DNA of 64,000 nt from Microbacterium ureisolvens (GCF_019511645.1 NZ_JAEUAX010000002.1:186001-250000); one strand, 5' to 3'; counted from the first letter of the stretch, positions 8,093 to 16,903 are shown. The notes: generated by a model from the sequence alone, not told the origin. Numbers and translations are program-made.

Positions 8093-9076
8093 ATGACCGA
8101 ATACGCCGCCGCGTTCGACTGGGCCCGTCGTGCGGTCGAGGCCGACCGCCTGCCGACCGCCGTACTGGGCATCGCGACAGCCGAGGGGGTCGTCGCACTC
8201 GACGCGTTCGGAGCGACCGGAGGCCGTGCCGCCAAGGTCGACGACCACTACCGGCTGTTCTCGATCACGAAGCCCCTCGTCGGACTCGTCGCGGCGCGGG
8301 CGATCGAGCGCGGGCTGCTCGTTCCCGGCACGCCGCTCGCGGCCGCAGTGCCTGACTTCGGCCGGCACCGCGACGACCTCGTGCGGCTGCGGCACCTCGC
8401 AAGTCACACCTCGGGCATCGCCGAACCGGCGATGGACGCGCCGGGTCTTCGCGACAGGCTGGTCAACGGCGGCAGGGACTTCGTCGCCGGAACGATGTCG
8501 CGGTACTCGACGATCGCGTTCGAGGGCATCGCCGCCCTCATCGAGCACGCCACCGGAAGGACATGGGACGCGGACCTCGCCGAATGGGCGTCCGCGCTCG
8601 GCGCCGACGGGCTGACACTCGACGACGCATCCGACCCACATGAGGTGACGGATGCTGCGGCCCACGGCCTCGACATCGAGGCGTTCGCGGCGCTCCGGCA
8701 CCCAGGCGCCGGGCTGATCGGGCGTGCAGGCGATCTGCTCGCGCTCGCCTCGGCGCTCTTGCGGATCGGCCGCGGCGAGACCGGCGGCGTCGTGCACCCG
8801 CGCACGCTGGAGATGATGCTGCGCCCGCTGACGGGCGACATCCCGCGGCTCGATCCGTATCCCGCAGCGGTCGGGCAGGACTGGGGCTTCACCTGGAACC
8901 TGCGCACACGCGCACCCAGCCTGATCGACCGCGACGCCTACGGGCACGGTGGCTGGGCCGGCACCGAGCTGTGGATCCATCCCACCGCGGGCGTCGCCTG
9001 GGTGCTGCTGACCAACCGGGTCGATCGGCCCGTGAACATCGACGAGCTCGACAACGCGGTGATCACCGCGCTCTGA
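8093..9076 (+). CDS. Beta-lactamase-fold serine hydrolase (class C-like esterase)
   Basis: A 327-residue member of the beta-lactamase/transpeptidase-like family. Ser57-Ile-Thr-Lys60 is the S-x-x-K motif. Tyr138 begins YST where class C enzymes have YxN, and GHGGWAG near the C-terminus stands in for the KTG/HxG motif. No signal peptide is visible, so it is probably cytoplasmic, which argues for an esterase or amidase and against a true beta-lactamase. It starts 25 bases after rhaB on the same strand and may be the last gene of the rhamnose operon. Its substrate is unknown; with the HSL-type hydrolase upstream, the cluster carries two candidate de-esterifying enzymes. Confidence 0.8.
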   Translation: MTEYAAAFDWARRAVEADRLPTAVLGIATAEGVVALDAFGATGGRAAKVDDHYRLFSITKPLVGLVAARAIERGLLVPGTPLAAAVPDFGRHRDDLVRLRHLASHTSGIAEPAMDAPGLRDRLVNGGRDFVAGTMSRYSTIAFEGIAALIEHATGRTWDADLAEWASALGADGLTLDDASDPHEVTDAAAHGLDIEAFAALRHPGAGLIGRAGDLLALASALLRIGRGETGGVVHPRTLEMMLRPLTGDIPRLDPYPAAVGQDWGFTWNLRTRAPSLIDRDAYGHGGWAGTELWIHPTAGVAWVLLTNRVDRPVNIDELDNAVITAL

Positions 9077-9175
9077 ATTCACGAGGGGCCGATGCCGCGG
9101 GCATCCGTCTCCCCTCTTCCTCCGCGGGAGTCAACCCCTGTCGCTCCGTGCGCCCTCCGGCCTACCGTGGGGCGC

Positions 9176-9322
9176 ATGGACGAGCGCAACGCAGAGGACC
9201 AGCCCCTGAACCAGGACGACCCGGTCGGCGGCGACGAGAACACCCAGGAGCAGCTCGAGGCCGACAACCCGGTCGAGGAAGACACGCTCGAGACGCTCGA
9301 CCCCGACAACCCTCCGGCCTGA
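9176..9322 (+). CDS. Small acidic hypothetical protein
   Basis: A 48-residue, very acidic, low-complexity protein rich in Asp, Glu, Asn and Pro (pattern ..DNPVEED..LETLDPDNPPA). It has no membrane segment or cysteine. The ATG at 9176 follows a GTCAACCCCTGT motif by about 35 bases; the same 12-mer occurs upstream of the GNAT gene at 41804. It has the codon usage of neighbouring genes, and its stop lies 16 bases before the convergent transglutaminase stop. I do not recognise a family with a known role. Confidence 0.55.
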   Translation: MDERNAEDQPLNQDDPVGGDENTQEQLEADNPVEEDTLETLDPDNPPA

Positions 9323-9338
9323 GCCGGGAGCGCGCGGG

Positions 9339-10184
9339 CTACGCCTCGCGGGTGATGGTGACCTTGACGTGCAGGTTGCTCTTGAACGGGCCGGCGTACA
9401 CGCCGCGCAGCGGCGGGACGTCGCCGTAGTCCCGGCCACGGCCGACGAGCACGTGGCGGTCGCCGATCTCGATGTTGTTCGTGGGGTCGAAGCCCTGCCA
9501 CTCGCCGGCGAACCACTCGATCCACGCGTGGGACTCGCCCGTCACCGCGACGCCGACCTCGGCGGAGGGCCGCGGGTGCAGGTAGCCCGACACGTAGCGC
9601 GCCGGGATCCCGACCTCGCGCAGTGCGCCGAGGGCGATGTGGGCCATGTCCTGGCAGACGCCCTTTCGCGCCTCCCACGCCTCGGCGGCGGTCGAGTGCA
9701 CGCCGGTGATGCCGTGCATGTACTCGACGGCGTCGCCGACGGCGACGGCGATCGCGTGCGCCGCCCGGCCGGGGTGGTCGTGCTGTGCGGCGATCGACCG
9801 GGCGAGCTCGACGACCTCCTCGTGGGGCAGCGTGCGCCGCGTCTGCGACATCTGCTCGACGGTCTCGAGCGAGCGGCTCGCCTCGCGGGCGAGACCGTCC
9901 CAGGTGACGTCGATGTGCTCGAGCGGCCGCGGGCGCACCTCGACCAGCGAGCGGGCGGTGATCGTGAGCGACGAGTGCGGTGACAGCACGTCGAACGCGG
10001 CGACACGCGTGCCGAAGTAGTCGACGTACTGGTTGACGGACGTCGAGGGCTCGATGTCGAGCGACGAGTTGAGCACGAACTGGCTGTCGGTGGAACCCGG
10101 CAGCATGCGCGCCTCGTTGTACGACGCCGTCACGTCGCCCTGATAGCTGAAGCCGGTCTGGTGCTCGATCCGGAGTCTTTTCAC
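9339..10184 (-). CDS. Transglutaminase-like protease/amidase of the ATP-grasp/alpha-E cluster
   Basis: A 281-residue protein with an N-terminal beta domain (RLRIEHQTGFSYQGDV) and a transglutaminase-core papain-like fold. The catalytic triad is visible as Cys in ARKGVCQDMAHIA, His in SHAWIEWF and Asp in GFDPTNN. The GTG start at 10184 overlaps the upstream stop (GTGA). It is the third gene of a conserved trio with an alpha-E helical protein and a circularly permuted ATP-grasp enzyme. Comparative genomics links this trio to making and trimming of amide-linked peptides, but no product has been shown to my knowledge. Whether it cleaves or forms bonds cannot be told from sequence. Confidence 0.88.
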   Translation of the reverse strand: MKRLRIEHQTGFSYQGDVTASYNEARMLPGSTDSQFVLNSSLDIEPSTSVNQYVDYFGTRVAAFDVLSPHSSLTITARSLVEVRPRPLEHIDVTWDGLAREASRSLETVEQMSQTRRTLPHEEVVELARSIAAQHDHPGRAAHAIAVAVGDAVEYMHGITGVHSTAAEAWEARKGVCQDMAHIALGALREVGIPARYVSGYLHPRPSAEVGVAVTGESHAWIEWFAGEWQGFDPTNNIEIGDRHVLVGRGRDYGDVPPLRGVYAGPFKSNLHVKVTITREA

Positions 10185-11113
10185 GAGATCTCTCCGATCC
10201 AGCTGGGCTCGGCCTGCGTCGGGAAGAACCGGCCGCGGATGGCTTCGGATGCCTCGCGCGTGACCTTCTGGACGCGGTCCATGTGCGTCGGCAGCTCGCT
10301 GAGGATCTCGGAGATCGGCCGGTACTCGAGGTCGTTGCGGATCTGGCCGAGGGCCCGCAGCACCGTGTTGGAGTGGCCCACGCGGTCCGCACGGGGGTCG
10401 ATGGCGCTCATGCACTCCTCGGCGCGCTGGATCGAGTAGATGATCGAGCGTGGGAACAGGCGGTCGAGCAGCAGGAACTCGGCCGCGTTTCGCGCACTCG
10501 GCATACCGCGGTACGTGCGCAGGTACGCCTCGTAGGCGCCGCACGAGCGCAGGATGGTCGTCCACGACGGACCGGATGCCTCGGTCAACGACCGCGTCGC
10601 CAGCAGGCGCGCGGTCATGTCGGTGCGCTCGATGCTCCGGCCCAGCGTGAAGAACTGCCAGGCCTCGTCGCGGCTCGTCGACGAGTCCACGATGCCGACG
10701 GCGAGCGCGGCGCGCTCGCGCACCCACTGGAAGAACTCGTGCACGCGGTCGTTCTGCAGGCGCCGCGGCATCCGTGCGCTCGTCGTGTTGAGGGTCTCCC
10801 ACAGCTCCGTCGAGACGATCTCGCGAGCCCGCCGGGCGTTCTCCCGCGCGGCGGTGAGGGCGTACGCGATGCTCGAGGGGTTCATGCGGTCGACGGCGAG
10901 CCGCGAGAGCACGTCTTCGCGCCGCACCTGGTCGACCCCCGCCGGCGGCAGCGAGCCCATGACGCTGAGCAGAGACCGGCACGCGGTGTCCTCGTCGATC
11001 CACGGGTCTTCGAGGAGGAGCTGCAGGTGCACGTCCAGGATGCGGGCCGTGCCGTCGCTGCGCTCGATATAGCGCCCGATCCAGAACAGGCTCTCTGCGA
11101 TACGGCTCAGCAC
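10181..11113 (-). CDS. Alpha-E domain protein
   Basis: A 310-residue, mostly helical protein of the alpha-E family. It begins LSRIAESLFWIGRYIERSDG, the family's characteristic opening, followed by repeated helical hairpins with many Arg/Glu pairs (for example ARENARRAREIVSTELWE and FTLGRSIERTDMTARLL). The GTG start at 11113 lies inside the last codons of the ATP-grasp gene (seven-base overlap), and its own stop overlaps the transglutaminase start. Family members always occur beside circularly permuted ATP-grasp proteins, and a partner or scaffold role is usually assumed. No catalytic motif is evident. Confidence 0.9.
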   Translation of the reverse strand: MLSRIAESLFWIGRYIERSDGTARILDVHLQLLLEDPWIDEDTACRSLLSVMGSLPPAGVDQVRREDVLSRLAVDRMNPSSIAYALTAARENARRAREIVSTELWETLNTTSARMPRRLQNDRVHEFFQWVRERAALAVGIVDSSTSRDEAWQFFTLGRSIERTDMTARLLATRSLTEASGPSWTTILRSCGAYEAYLRTYRGMPSARNAAEFLLLDRLFPRSIIYSIQRAEECMSAIDPRADRVGHSNTVLRALGQIRNDLEYRPISEILSELPTHMDRVQKVTREASEAIRGRFFPTQAEPSWIGEIS

Positions 11114-12825
11114 GACGCACCTCCGGCCTGACCGCGAGACGTGGATGCCGCCGCCGGGGCGACCTCGGACGCCTGCTGCTGCTGCTCCTGCTGCTCGACG
11201 CGCGAGCGCGGGCGGTCCTGCGGGGAGTGCGTGGGCTCGGTCTGGGCGTCGTAGATGATCGGGATCGCCGCCGTCACCGTGGCGGCCTGGTCGGCGACGA
11301 GACCCGCCACGCTCTGACCCTGGCCGTATTCGACGTGGCCCGGTGCGGCGCCGCCGACGATCCACGTGTCCTTGGAGCCGCCGCCCTGGCTCGAGTTCAC
11401 GACGAGCTGTCCTTCTGGCAGGGCGACGCGGGTGAGGCCGCCGGGGAGCACCCACACATCCTCGCCGTCGTTGACCGCGAAGGGGCGGAGGTCGGCGTGA
11501 CGCGGACGCATGCCGTCCTCAACGAGCGTGGGGATGGTCGACAGCATGACCACGGGCTGCGCGATCCACCCGCGCGGGTCGGCGAGCAGGCGCTGCCGGA
11601 GCTTCTCGAGCTCGGCGGGCGAGGCATCCGGTCCGACGACCAGCCCCTTGCCGCCCGACCCGTCGACCGGCTTCACGACGAGCTCGTCGAGGCGGTCGAG
11701 CACCTCCTCGAGTGCGTCCGGGTCTTCGAGGCGCCAGGTGTCGACGTTCTTGAGGATGGGCTCCTCGGCGAGGTAGTAGCGGATGAGGTCGGGCACGTAC
11801 GTGTAGAGCAGCTTGTCGTCGGCGACGCCGTTGCCGACGGCGTTCGCGATGGTCACGTTGCCGAGGCGCGCCGCGAGCATGAGGCCGGGAGCACCGAGCA
11901 TGGAGTCGGCACGGAACTGCAGCGGGTCGAGGAAGTCGTCGTCGACCCGGCGGTAGATCACGTCGACGCGCTTGGGCCCCCGGGTCGTGCGCATGAAGAC
12001 CTTGCCGCCGATGCACAGGAGGTCACGGCCCTCGACGAGCTCGACCCCCATGAGGCGGGCGAGGAGCGTGTGCTCGAAGTACGCCGAGTTGTAGACGCCC
12101 GGCGTCAGCACGACGACGTTGGGGTCTTCGATGCCCGCGGGAGCGGAGGCGCGCAGCGCCGCGAGGAGCTTGTTCGGGTAGTCGCCGACCGGGCGCACCC
12201 GCATCGACACGAACAGCTCGGGCAGGGTCTGCGCCATCACCCGGCGGTTCGAGATGACGTAGCTGACGCCCGACGGCACGCGGACGTTGTCTTCGAGCAC
12301 GCGCATCTCGCCGTGCTCGTCGCGGATCAGGTCGATGCCCGACACCTGGATGCGCACGCCGTTGGCGGAGTGGATGCCCGCGGCCTGTCGGTAGAAGTAC
12401 TGGGAGCTCGCGATGAGCCCGGCGGGGAGCACCTCGTCGCGCACGCAGAACTGGTGCCCGTACGCGTCGTCGAGGAACGCCTCGAGCGCCCGCACGCGCT
12501 GCTTGACGCCGGCCTCGATGCGCGACCACTCGTCGTACGTGATCACGCGAGGCACCGCGTCCAGGGGGAACGGCCGTTCCTCGCCCGCGAAGTCGAACGT
12601 CACGCCCTGCGCGAGGTACGAGCTCGCGAGCGAGTCGGTGCGACCGCGCAGCTCTTCCTGAGTCATCTGCGCGAGCGCCTGGTAGAGCTCTCGATAGGCC
12701 TCGCGCGATTCGGCCGGGGCACCCGGGTGGGCCGGCCCCCCGAACATCTCGTCGAACGCGGGAACCCCCGAGGGCGTCTTGCGCGGCGCCAGCGTGGAGC
12801 CGTAGCCGTCGAACAGATCACCCAT
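11107..12825 (-). CDS. Circularly permuted ATP-grasp protein (type 2)
   Basis: This 572-residue enzyme is predicted to join an amine to a carboxylate using ATP, going through an acyl phosphate. Recognisable parts are the N-terminal YGSTLAPRKTPSGVPAFDEM, the metal/ATP region VLEDNVRVPSGVSYVISNRR, FMRTTRGPKRVDVIYRRVDD, and the lysine-containing VVKPVDGSGGKGL loop that belongs to the permuted ATP-grasp fold. The C-terminal 50 residues are a Gln/Ala-rich tail of low complexity, beyond the usual end of the family. It is the first gene of the trio with alpha-E and transglutaminase. The product remains undescribed; a peptide or capped-peptide product is inferred from the family. Confidence 0.92.
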   Translation of the reverse strand: MGDLFDGYGSTLAPRKTPSGVPAFDEMFGGPAHPGAPAESREAYRELYQALAQMTQEELRGRTDSLASSYLAQGVTFDFAGEERPFPLDAVPRVITYDEWSRIEAGVKQRVRALEAFLDDAYGHQFCVRDEVLPAGLIASSQYFYRQAAGIHSANGVRIQVSGIDLIRDEHGEMRVLEDNVRVPSGVSYVISNRRVMAQTLPELFVSMRVRPVGDYPNKLLAALRASAPAGIEDPNVVVLTPGVYNSAYFEHTLLARLMGVELVEGRDLLCIGGKVFMRTTRGPKRVDVIYRRVDDDFLDPLQFRADSMLGAPGLMLAARLGNVTIANAVGNGVADDKLLYTYVPDLIRYYLAEEPILKNVDTWRLEDPDALEEVLDRLDELVVKPVDGSGGKGLVVGPDASPAELEKLRQRLLADPRGWIAQPVVMLSTIPTLVEDGMRPRHADLRPFAVNDGEDVWVLPGGLTRVALPEGQLVVNSSQGGGSKDTWIVGGAAPGHVEYGQGQSVAGLVADQAATVTAAIPIIYDAQTEPTHSPQDRPRSRVEQQEQQQQASEVAPAAASTSRGQAGGASC

Positions 12826-12914
12826 GCCAAGAGCCTAATGCGGCCTTCGTTGCGCTCGTGTTTCCGAGCGGTTCCCCTGGTCCGCGCAGCACGGATCCGA
12901 CGTATGCTCCCGCT

Positions 12915-14519
12915 ATGACTCGTGAGGCGAGTGTCGCGCCGCCTGTCGCCGCGAAGGCCTCGGCCCTCTCCGGCGCGGCGGCGGGCGTGGCATCCGCGGT
13001 GCTCGGCGCCGGGGTCGGCGAGCTCGTCGCCGCGATGGTCGCGCCGTCGTCGAGCCCGTTCTCCGTCGTCGGCGGAGTGCTCATCGACCGGGCGCCGTCA
13101 TGGGCGAAGGATGCGGCGATCTCGCTGTTCGGCACAGCCGACAAGCTCGCCCTGCTCGTCGGGATCGCGATCGTCCTCCTGGCCGCGGCGGCCGGTGTCG
13201 GCGTCCTGGAGCTGCGCCGGCCCTGGTCCGGCGCCGCCGTGTTCGCGGCACTGGGCGCGGTCGTCGCGGTGCTCGCGATGACCCGTGCCGGGGCGAGCGG
13301 ACTCGCGTGGCTGCCCTCGCTGGCCGCCGGCCTCGTCGCCGCGACGGCGCTCCGGCTGCTCGCCGGGCTCGCGAGACGGACGACCGATGCCCCGTCCCCC
13401 GCTTCTGCGGCGGGGGACGGCGTCGACCACGCCCCCGGCGACGAACACCCCTCCCGCCGCCGCTTCCTCGTGTGGGCCGGTGCGTCCGCCGCGGCCGGCG
13501 TGCTCGCCGCGATCGCGGGAACGGCGCTGCAGGCGGGGTCGCGCAGCATCGACGCCGTGCGCCGCGCGCTGCGGCTGCCCGCGCCCGCCGTCGCGGCCCC
13601 GCCAGTGCCCGCCGGGGCCCAGCTCGACCTCGTCGGGATGACGCACGTCGTCACCCCGAACGCGAGCTTCTACCGGATCGACACGGCGCTCGTGGTGCCG
13701 CAGATCGACCCGGCCGACTGGAGCCTGCGCATCCACGGCCTGGTCGAACGGGAGGTCGAGATCGGGTGGGACGAGCTGCTCGCCCTCCCCCTCGAGGAGA
13801 GCTGGACGACGCTCGCGTGCGTGTCCAATCCGGTCGGCGGCGATCTCATCGGCAACGCCAAGTGGCTCGGCTATCCGATCCGGCTGCTCCTCGAACGGGC
13901 ACGGCCCACCGCGGAGGCCGACATGGTCCTGTCACGCTCGATCGACGGGTTCACCGCGAGCACCCCGCTCGAGGTGCTGCAGGAGGACACCCGCGACGCG
14001 ATCCTCGCCATCGGCATGAACGACGAGCCGCTGCCGCCCGAGCACGGCTTCCCGGTGCGCATGGTCGTGCCGGGGCTCTACGGCTACGTCTCGGCGACCA
14101 AGTGGGTCACCGAGCTCGAGGTCACACGGTTCGATCGGGCGGACGCCTACTGGACGACGCGCGGATGGTCGGCGAAGGGCCCGATCAAGCTGCAGTCGCG
14201 CATCGATCTCCCGCGCCGCGGTCACGGCTTCGCTCCCGGCGACACCACGATCGCCGGCGTCGCCTGGCACCAGCACGTGGGCATCGCGAAGGTCGAGGTG
14301 CAGATCGACGACGGCCCCTGGCGCGAGGCGTCGCTCGCGCCCGCGATCTCGGACGACACCTGGGTGCAGTGGTCGATCCCCTGGAAGGCGGAGGCCGGCT
14401 CCCACGCGATCCGCTGCCGCGCCACGAACACGAAGGGCGAGCTGCAGATCGAGACCGACGCGTGGCCGGCGCCCGACGGCGCCACGGGCTGGCAGCAGCT
14501 CAACGTCGAGGTGGCCTGA
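12915..14519 (+). CDS. Membrane-anchored molybdopterin-dependent oxidoreductase (sulfite-oxidase-like)
   Basis: A 534-residue protein. Residues 10-150 contain about four or five membrane segments. A second anchor follows SRRRFLVWAG (~181), which resembles a twin-arginine signal. The rest is a sulfite-oxidase-fold Mo domain plus an Ig-like C-terminal dimerisation domain (GVAWHQHVGIAKVEVQIDD). Cys302 in TLACVSNPVGG is the expected molybdenum thiolate ligand. The catalytic domain should face outside, as in other multi-TM members of this family. The physiological substrate is unknown; YedY-like methionine sulfoxide reductases and sulfite oxidases are the nearest described functions. The ATG at 12915 is 89 bases from the divergent ATP-grasp gene. 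Confidence 0.88.
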   Translation: MTREASVAPPVAAKASALSGAAAGVASAVLGAGVGELVAAMVAPSSSPFSVVGGVLIDRAPSWAKDAAISLFGTADKLALLVGIAIVLLAAAAGVGVLELRRPWSGAAVFAALGAVVAVLAMTRAGASGLAWLPSLAAGLVAATALRLLAGLARRTTDAPSPASAAGDGVDHAPGDEHPSRRRFLVWAGASAAAGVLAAIAGTALQAGSRSIDAVRRALRLPAPAVAAPPVPAGAQLDLVGMTHVVTPNASFYRIDTALVVPQIDPADWSLRIHGLVEREVEIGWDELLALPLEESWTTLACVSNPVGGDLIGNAKWLGYPIRLLLERARPTAEADMVLSRSIDGFTASTPLEVLQEDTRDAILAIGMNDEPLPPEHGFPVRMVVPGLYGYVSATKWVTELEVTRFDRADAYWTTRGWSAKGPIKLQSRIDLPRRGHGFAPGDTTIAGVAWHQHVGIAKVEVQIDDGPWREASLAPAISDDTWVQWSIPWKAEAGSHAIRCRATNTKGELQIETDAWPAPDGATGWQQLNVEVA

Positions 14520-14540
14520 GGGCCAGACGGCGCCCGCGCG

Positions 14541-14612
14541 GATCATGCGCTCTCGCCGAGCGGATACGAACCGCAAGTGTCGATCGTGTCGTCCCGGCGA
14601 GAGGACATGATC
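14541..14612. terminator. Bidirectional hairpin between convergent genes
   Basis: Arms 14541-14558 and 14595-14612 match over 16 of 18 bases, with a 36-base loop. It lies between the stops of the molybdopterin oxidoreductase (+) and rocD (-), so it could end transcription from both sides. No T-run is present. Confidence 0.5.
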
Positions 14613-14635
14613 GACGCGCGCCGCAGGCGCGAGCG

Positions 14636-15856
14636 TCAGTCCGCGAGCACGAAGCGCAGCTGCTCGACCGCCCAGTCCAGCTCTGTCGCGCGCACGACCA
14701 GCGGCGGCGCGATGCGGATGGTCTGGCCGTGCGTGTCTTTCACGAGCACGCCGCGCGCGATGAGGCGTTCCGCGATCTGGCGGCCGGTCCCGGCCGCAGG
14801 GTCGATGTCGACGCCGGCCCAGAGGCCCGCGACACGCACGGCGGTCGCGCCGTGGCCGACGAGCTCCTGCAGCTTCGCCTCCAGGTGCTCGCCGAGGAGC
14901 TTCGCGCGCTCCTGGAATTCGCCGGTCTGGAGCATCTCGACGACGCGCAGGCCCACGGCCGCGGCGAGCGGGTTGCCGCCGAACGTCGAACCGTGCTCGC
15001 CCGGACGGATCACGCCGAGCACGTCGCGGTCGGCGACCACCGCCGACAGCGGAACGACGCCGCCGCCCAGCGCCTTGCCGAGGAGGTAGACGTCGGGCAC
15101 GACGCCCTCGCGATCGCACGCGAACGTCGCGCCCACGCGGCCGAGACCGGACTGGATCTCGTCGGCGATGAACAGCACGCCGCGGCGGGTGCAGATCTCG
15201 CGCACCTTCTTCAGGTACCCCTCGGGCGGGAGGACGACGCCCGCCTCGCCCTGGATCGGCTCGATGAGCACGGCGACGGTGTCGGCGGTGATCGCGGCGT
15301 CGATGACGGCGGCATCGCCGAAGGGCACCGAGATGAAGCCGGGCGTGAACGGACCGAAGTCGGCGCGCGCCTGCGGGTCATCGCTGAAGCCGACGATCGT
15401 GGTCGTGCGGCCGTGGAAGTTGCCGTGGGCGACGACGATCTTCGCGGCGTCCGGAGCCACTCCCTTGACGCGGTAGCCCCACGCACGCGCGACCTTGATG
15501 CCGGTTTCGACGGCCTCGGCGCCGGTGTTCATCGGCAGCACGAGGTCCTTGCCGCACAGTTCGGCCAGCGCGGCCGCGAAGAGGCCGAGACGGTCGTTGT
15601 GATACGCGCGGCTCGTGAGGGTGAGGCGGTTCAGCTGCTCCTGGGCGGCCGCGAGGATCGCGGGATGCCCGTGCCCGAAGTTGAGGGCCGAGTAGGCCGA
15701 GAGCAGGTCGAGGTAGCGCTTGCCCTCGACATCCGTCACCCATGCTCCCTCGCCGCGCGAGATGACGACCGGCAGCGGGTGATAGTTGTGGGCGACGTGC
15801 TCCTCTTCGGCGGCGATGATCCGACTCATCGCGATGTCGAGGGAAGTGGCGGTCAT
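14636..15856 (-). CDS. rocD: Ornithine--oxo-acid transaminase
   Basis: A 406-residue class III PLP aminotransferase that moves the delta-amino group of ornithine to 2-oxoglutarate, giving glutamate semialdehyde. The PLP lysine is Lys261 in LLGKALGGG. The cofactor-contacting segment is LFIADEIQSGLGR, and the N-terminal substrate region is YLDLLSAYSALNFGHGHP. It starts 22 bases after the stop of ddaH on the same strand, so the two form an operon. The dimethylargininase product citrulline, or ornithine from arginine, would feed into this step. Glutamate semialdehyde connects to the P5C dehydrogenase half of PutA encoded at 31.6-35.3 kb. Confidence 0.93.
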   Translation of the reverse strand: MTATSLDIAMSRIIAAEEEHVAHNYHPLPVVISRGEGAWVTDVEGKRYLDLLSAYSALNFGHGHPAILAAAQEQLNRLTLTSRAYHNDRLGLFAAALAELCGKDLVLPMNTGAEAVETGIKVARAWGYRVKGVAPDAAKIVVAHGNFHGRTTTIVGFSDDPQARADFGPFTPGFISVPFGDAAVIDAAITADTVAVLIEPIQGEAGVVLPPEGYLKKVREICTRRGVLFIADEIQSGLGRVGATFACDREGVVPDVYLLGKALGGGVVPLSAVVADRDVLGVIRPGEHGSTFGGNPLAAAVGLRVVEMLQTGEFQERAKLLGEHLEAKLQELVGHGATAVRVAGLWAGVDIDPAAGTGRQIAERLIARGVLVKDTHGQTIRIAPPLVVRATELDWAVEQLRFVLAD

Positions 15857-15878
15857 GGCAGGCTCCTCTTTCGCACGA

Positions 15879-16763
15879 TCAGCGTCGCAGTTCGAGCGTG
15901 CAGCACTTGATGCCGCCGCCGCCGAGCAGCAGTTCGGACAGGTCGACGAGCACCGGGTTGTAGCCGCGCTCGCGCAGCTGCGCCTCGAAGCCCGTCGCCC
16001 GCGGCGAGATGATCACGTTGAGGCCGTCGCTGGCCGAGTTGAGGCCGAACACGGCACCGTCGGCGTCGGCCACGCGGATCGCGTCGGGATAGCGCTCCGC
16101 GAGGATCGCCTGGCTGCGCTCGTCGAACGCGTGCTCGAGGTAGGCGATGTTCGCCTTCTCGACGCCGCCGGGCCCCTCGACCGGGTCGAGCACCGAGATC
16201 GCGGTGTCTAGGTGGTAGAAGCGCGGGTCGACGAGGTTGAGGCTCACGACCTCCTTGCCGAACACGTCGCCCAGCTCGCGGTGGCTGTCGCCGGTCGAGC
16301 GGAAGCCGGTGCCGGCGAGGATCGTGTCGCCCACGAGGAGGAAGTCCCCCTCGCCTTCGTTGACCTCGACCGGCTCGACGACCTGGAAGCCGTTCGCGCG
16401 GAACCATTCCATGAACGCCGGCCCCTCAGGTACGCGCTCCTGGAACCGGAATTTCGCGCCGTACGCGACGTTGTCGATGACGAAGCCGCCGTTGGCGGTG
16501 TAGACCATGTCGGGCAGCCCCTCGATCGGGTCGATGAGGTGCACCTTGTGCCCCAGCGCGAGGTAGGTGTCGTGGAGCGTCTGCCACTGGCGCACCGCGA
16601 GCGCGGTGTCGGTGGGGTTGGCGGGCTCCATCCACGGGTTGATGGTGTAGCTCACCGTGAAGTGCTCGGGGCGGCACATCAGGTAGCGGCGGATCTGCTG
16701 GATCCGTCCGGAGGCGAGCCCGGCGTCGGGGGCGGTGGCGGGCGCGGTGTTCTGCGTGGACAT
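15879..16763 (-). CDS. ddaH: Dimethylargininase / amidinotransferase-family hydrolase
   Basis: A 294-residue member of the guanidino-group-modifying pentein family. It should release citrulline from N-methylated arginine or from arginine. His184 (RFYHLDTAIS) and Cys288 near the C-terminus (GGGGIKCCTLEL) are the expected catalytic pair. NEGEGDFLLVGD and GTGFRSTGDSHRE contain the acidic and arginine residues that hold the guanidinium. The ATG at 16763 has AGGAG six bases upstream, so the longer frame was rejected. It is paired with rocD in many actinobacteria. True dimethylargininase versus arginine-hydrolysing activity cannot be separated from sequence alone. Confidence 0.85.
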   Translation of the reverse strand: MSTQNTAPATAPDAGLASGRIQQIRRYLMCRPEHFTVSYTINPWMEPANPTDTALAVRQWQTLHDTYLALGHKVHLIDPIEGLPDMVYTANGGFVIDNVAYGAKFRFQERVPEGPAFMEWFRANGFQVVEPVEVNEGEGDFLLVGDTILAGTGFRSTGDSHRELGDVFGKEVVSLNLVDPRFYHLDTAISVLDPVEGPGGVEKANIAYLEHAFDERSQAILAERYPDAIRVADADGAVFGLNSASDGLNVIISPRATGFEAQLRERGYNPVLVDLSELLLGGGGIKCCTLELRR

Positions 16764-16903
16764 CTTGCTCCTGTAGAGGCGCGGCGGACGCTGTCCAGAG
16801 GCCCGGCGGAGCTGGGGAAGCCGGCAACCGGGCACGCCTCGTCCATTGTCTCACGGACGCTGCGCACGGCCCGGAAATGCGGAGACGGATGCTGCGTGCC
16901 CGG

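Noticed and set aside
8093..9076. Beta-lactamase resistance gene
   Set aside because: SxxK is present, but there is no signal peptide, the second motif is YST, and the gene sits in a sugar operon. An esterase-type relative is more likely.
9339..11120. One continuous transglutaminase gene from 11120
   Set aside because: The upper part of this frame overlaps the alpha-E gene, which has its own full-length family match. GTG at 10184 starts the real domain and overlaps the alpha-E stop.
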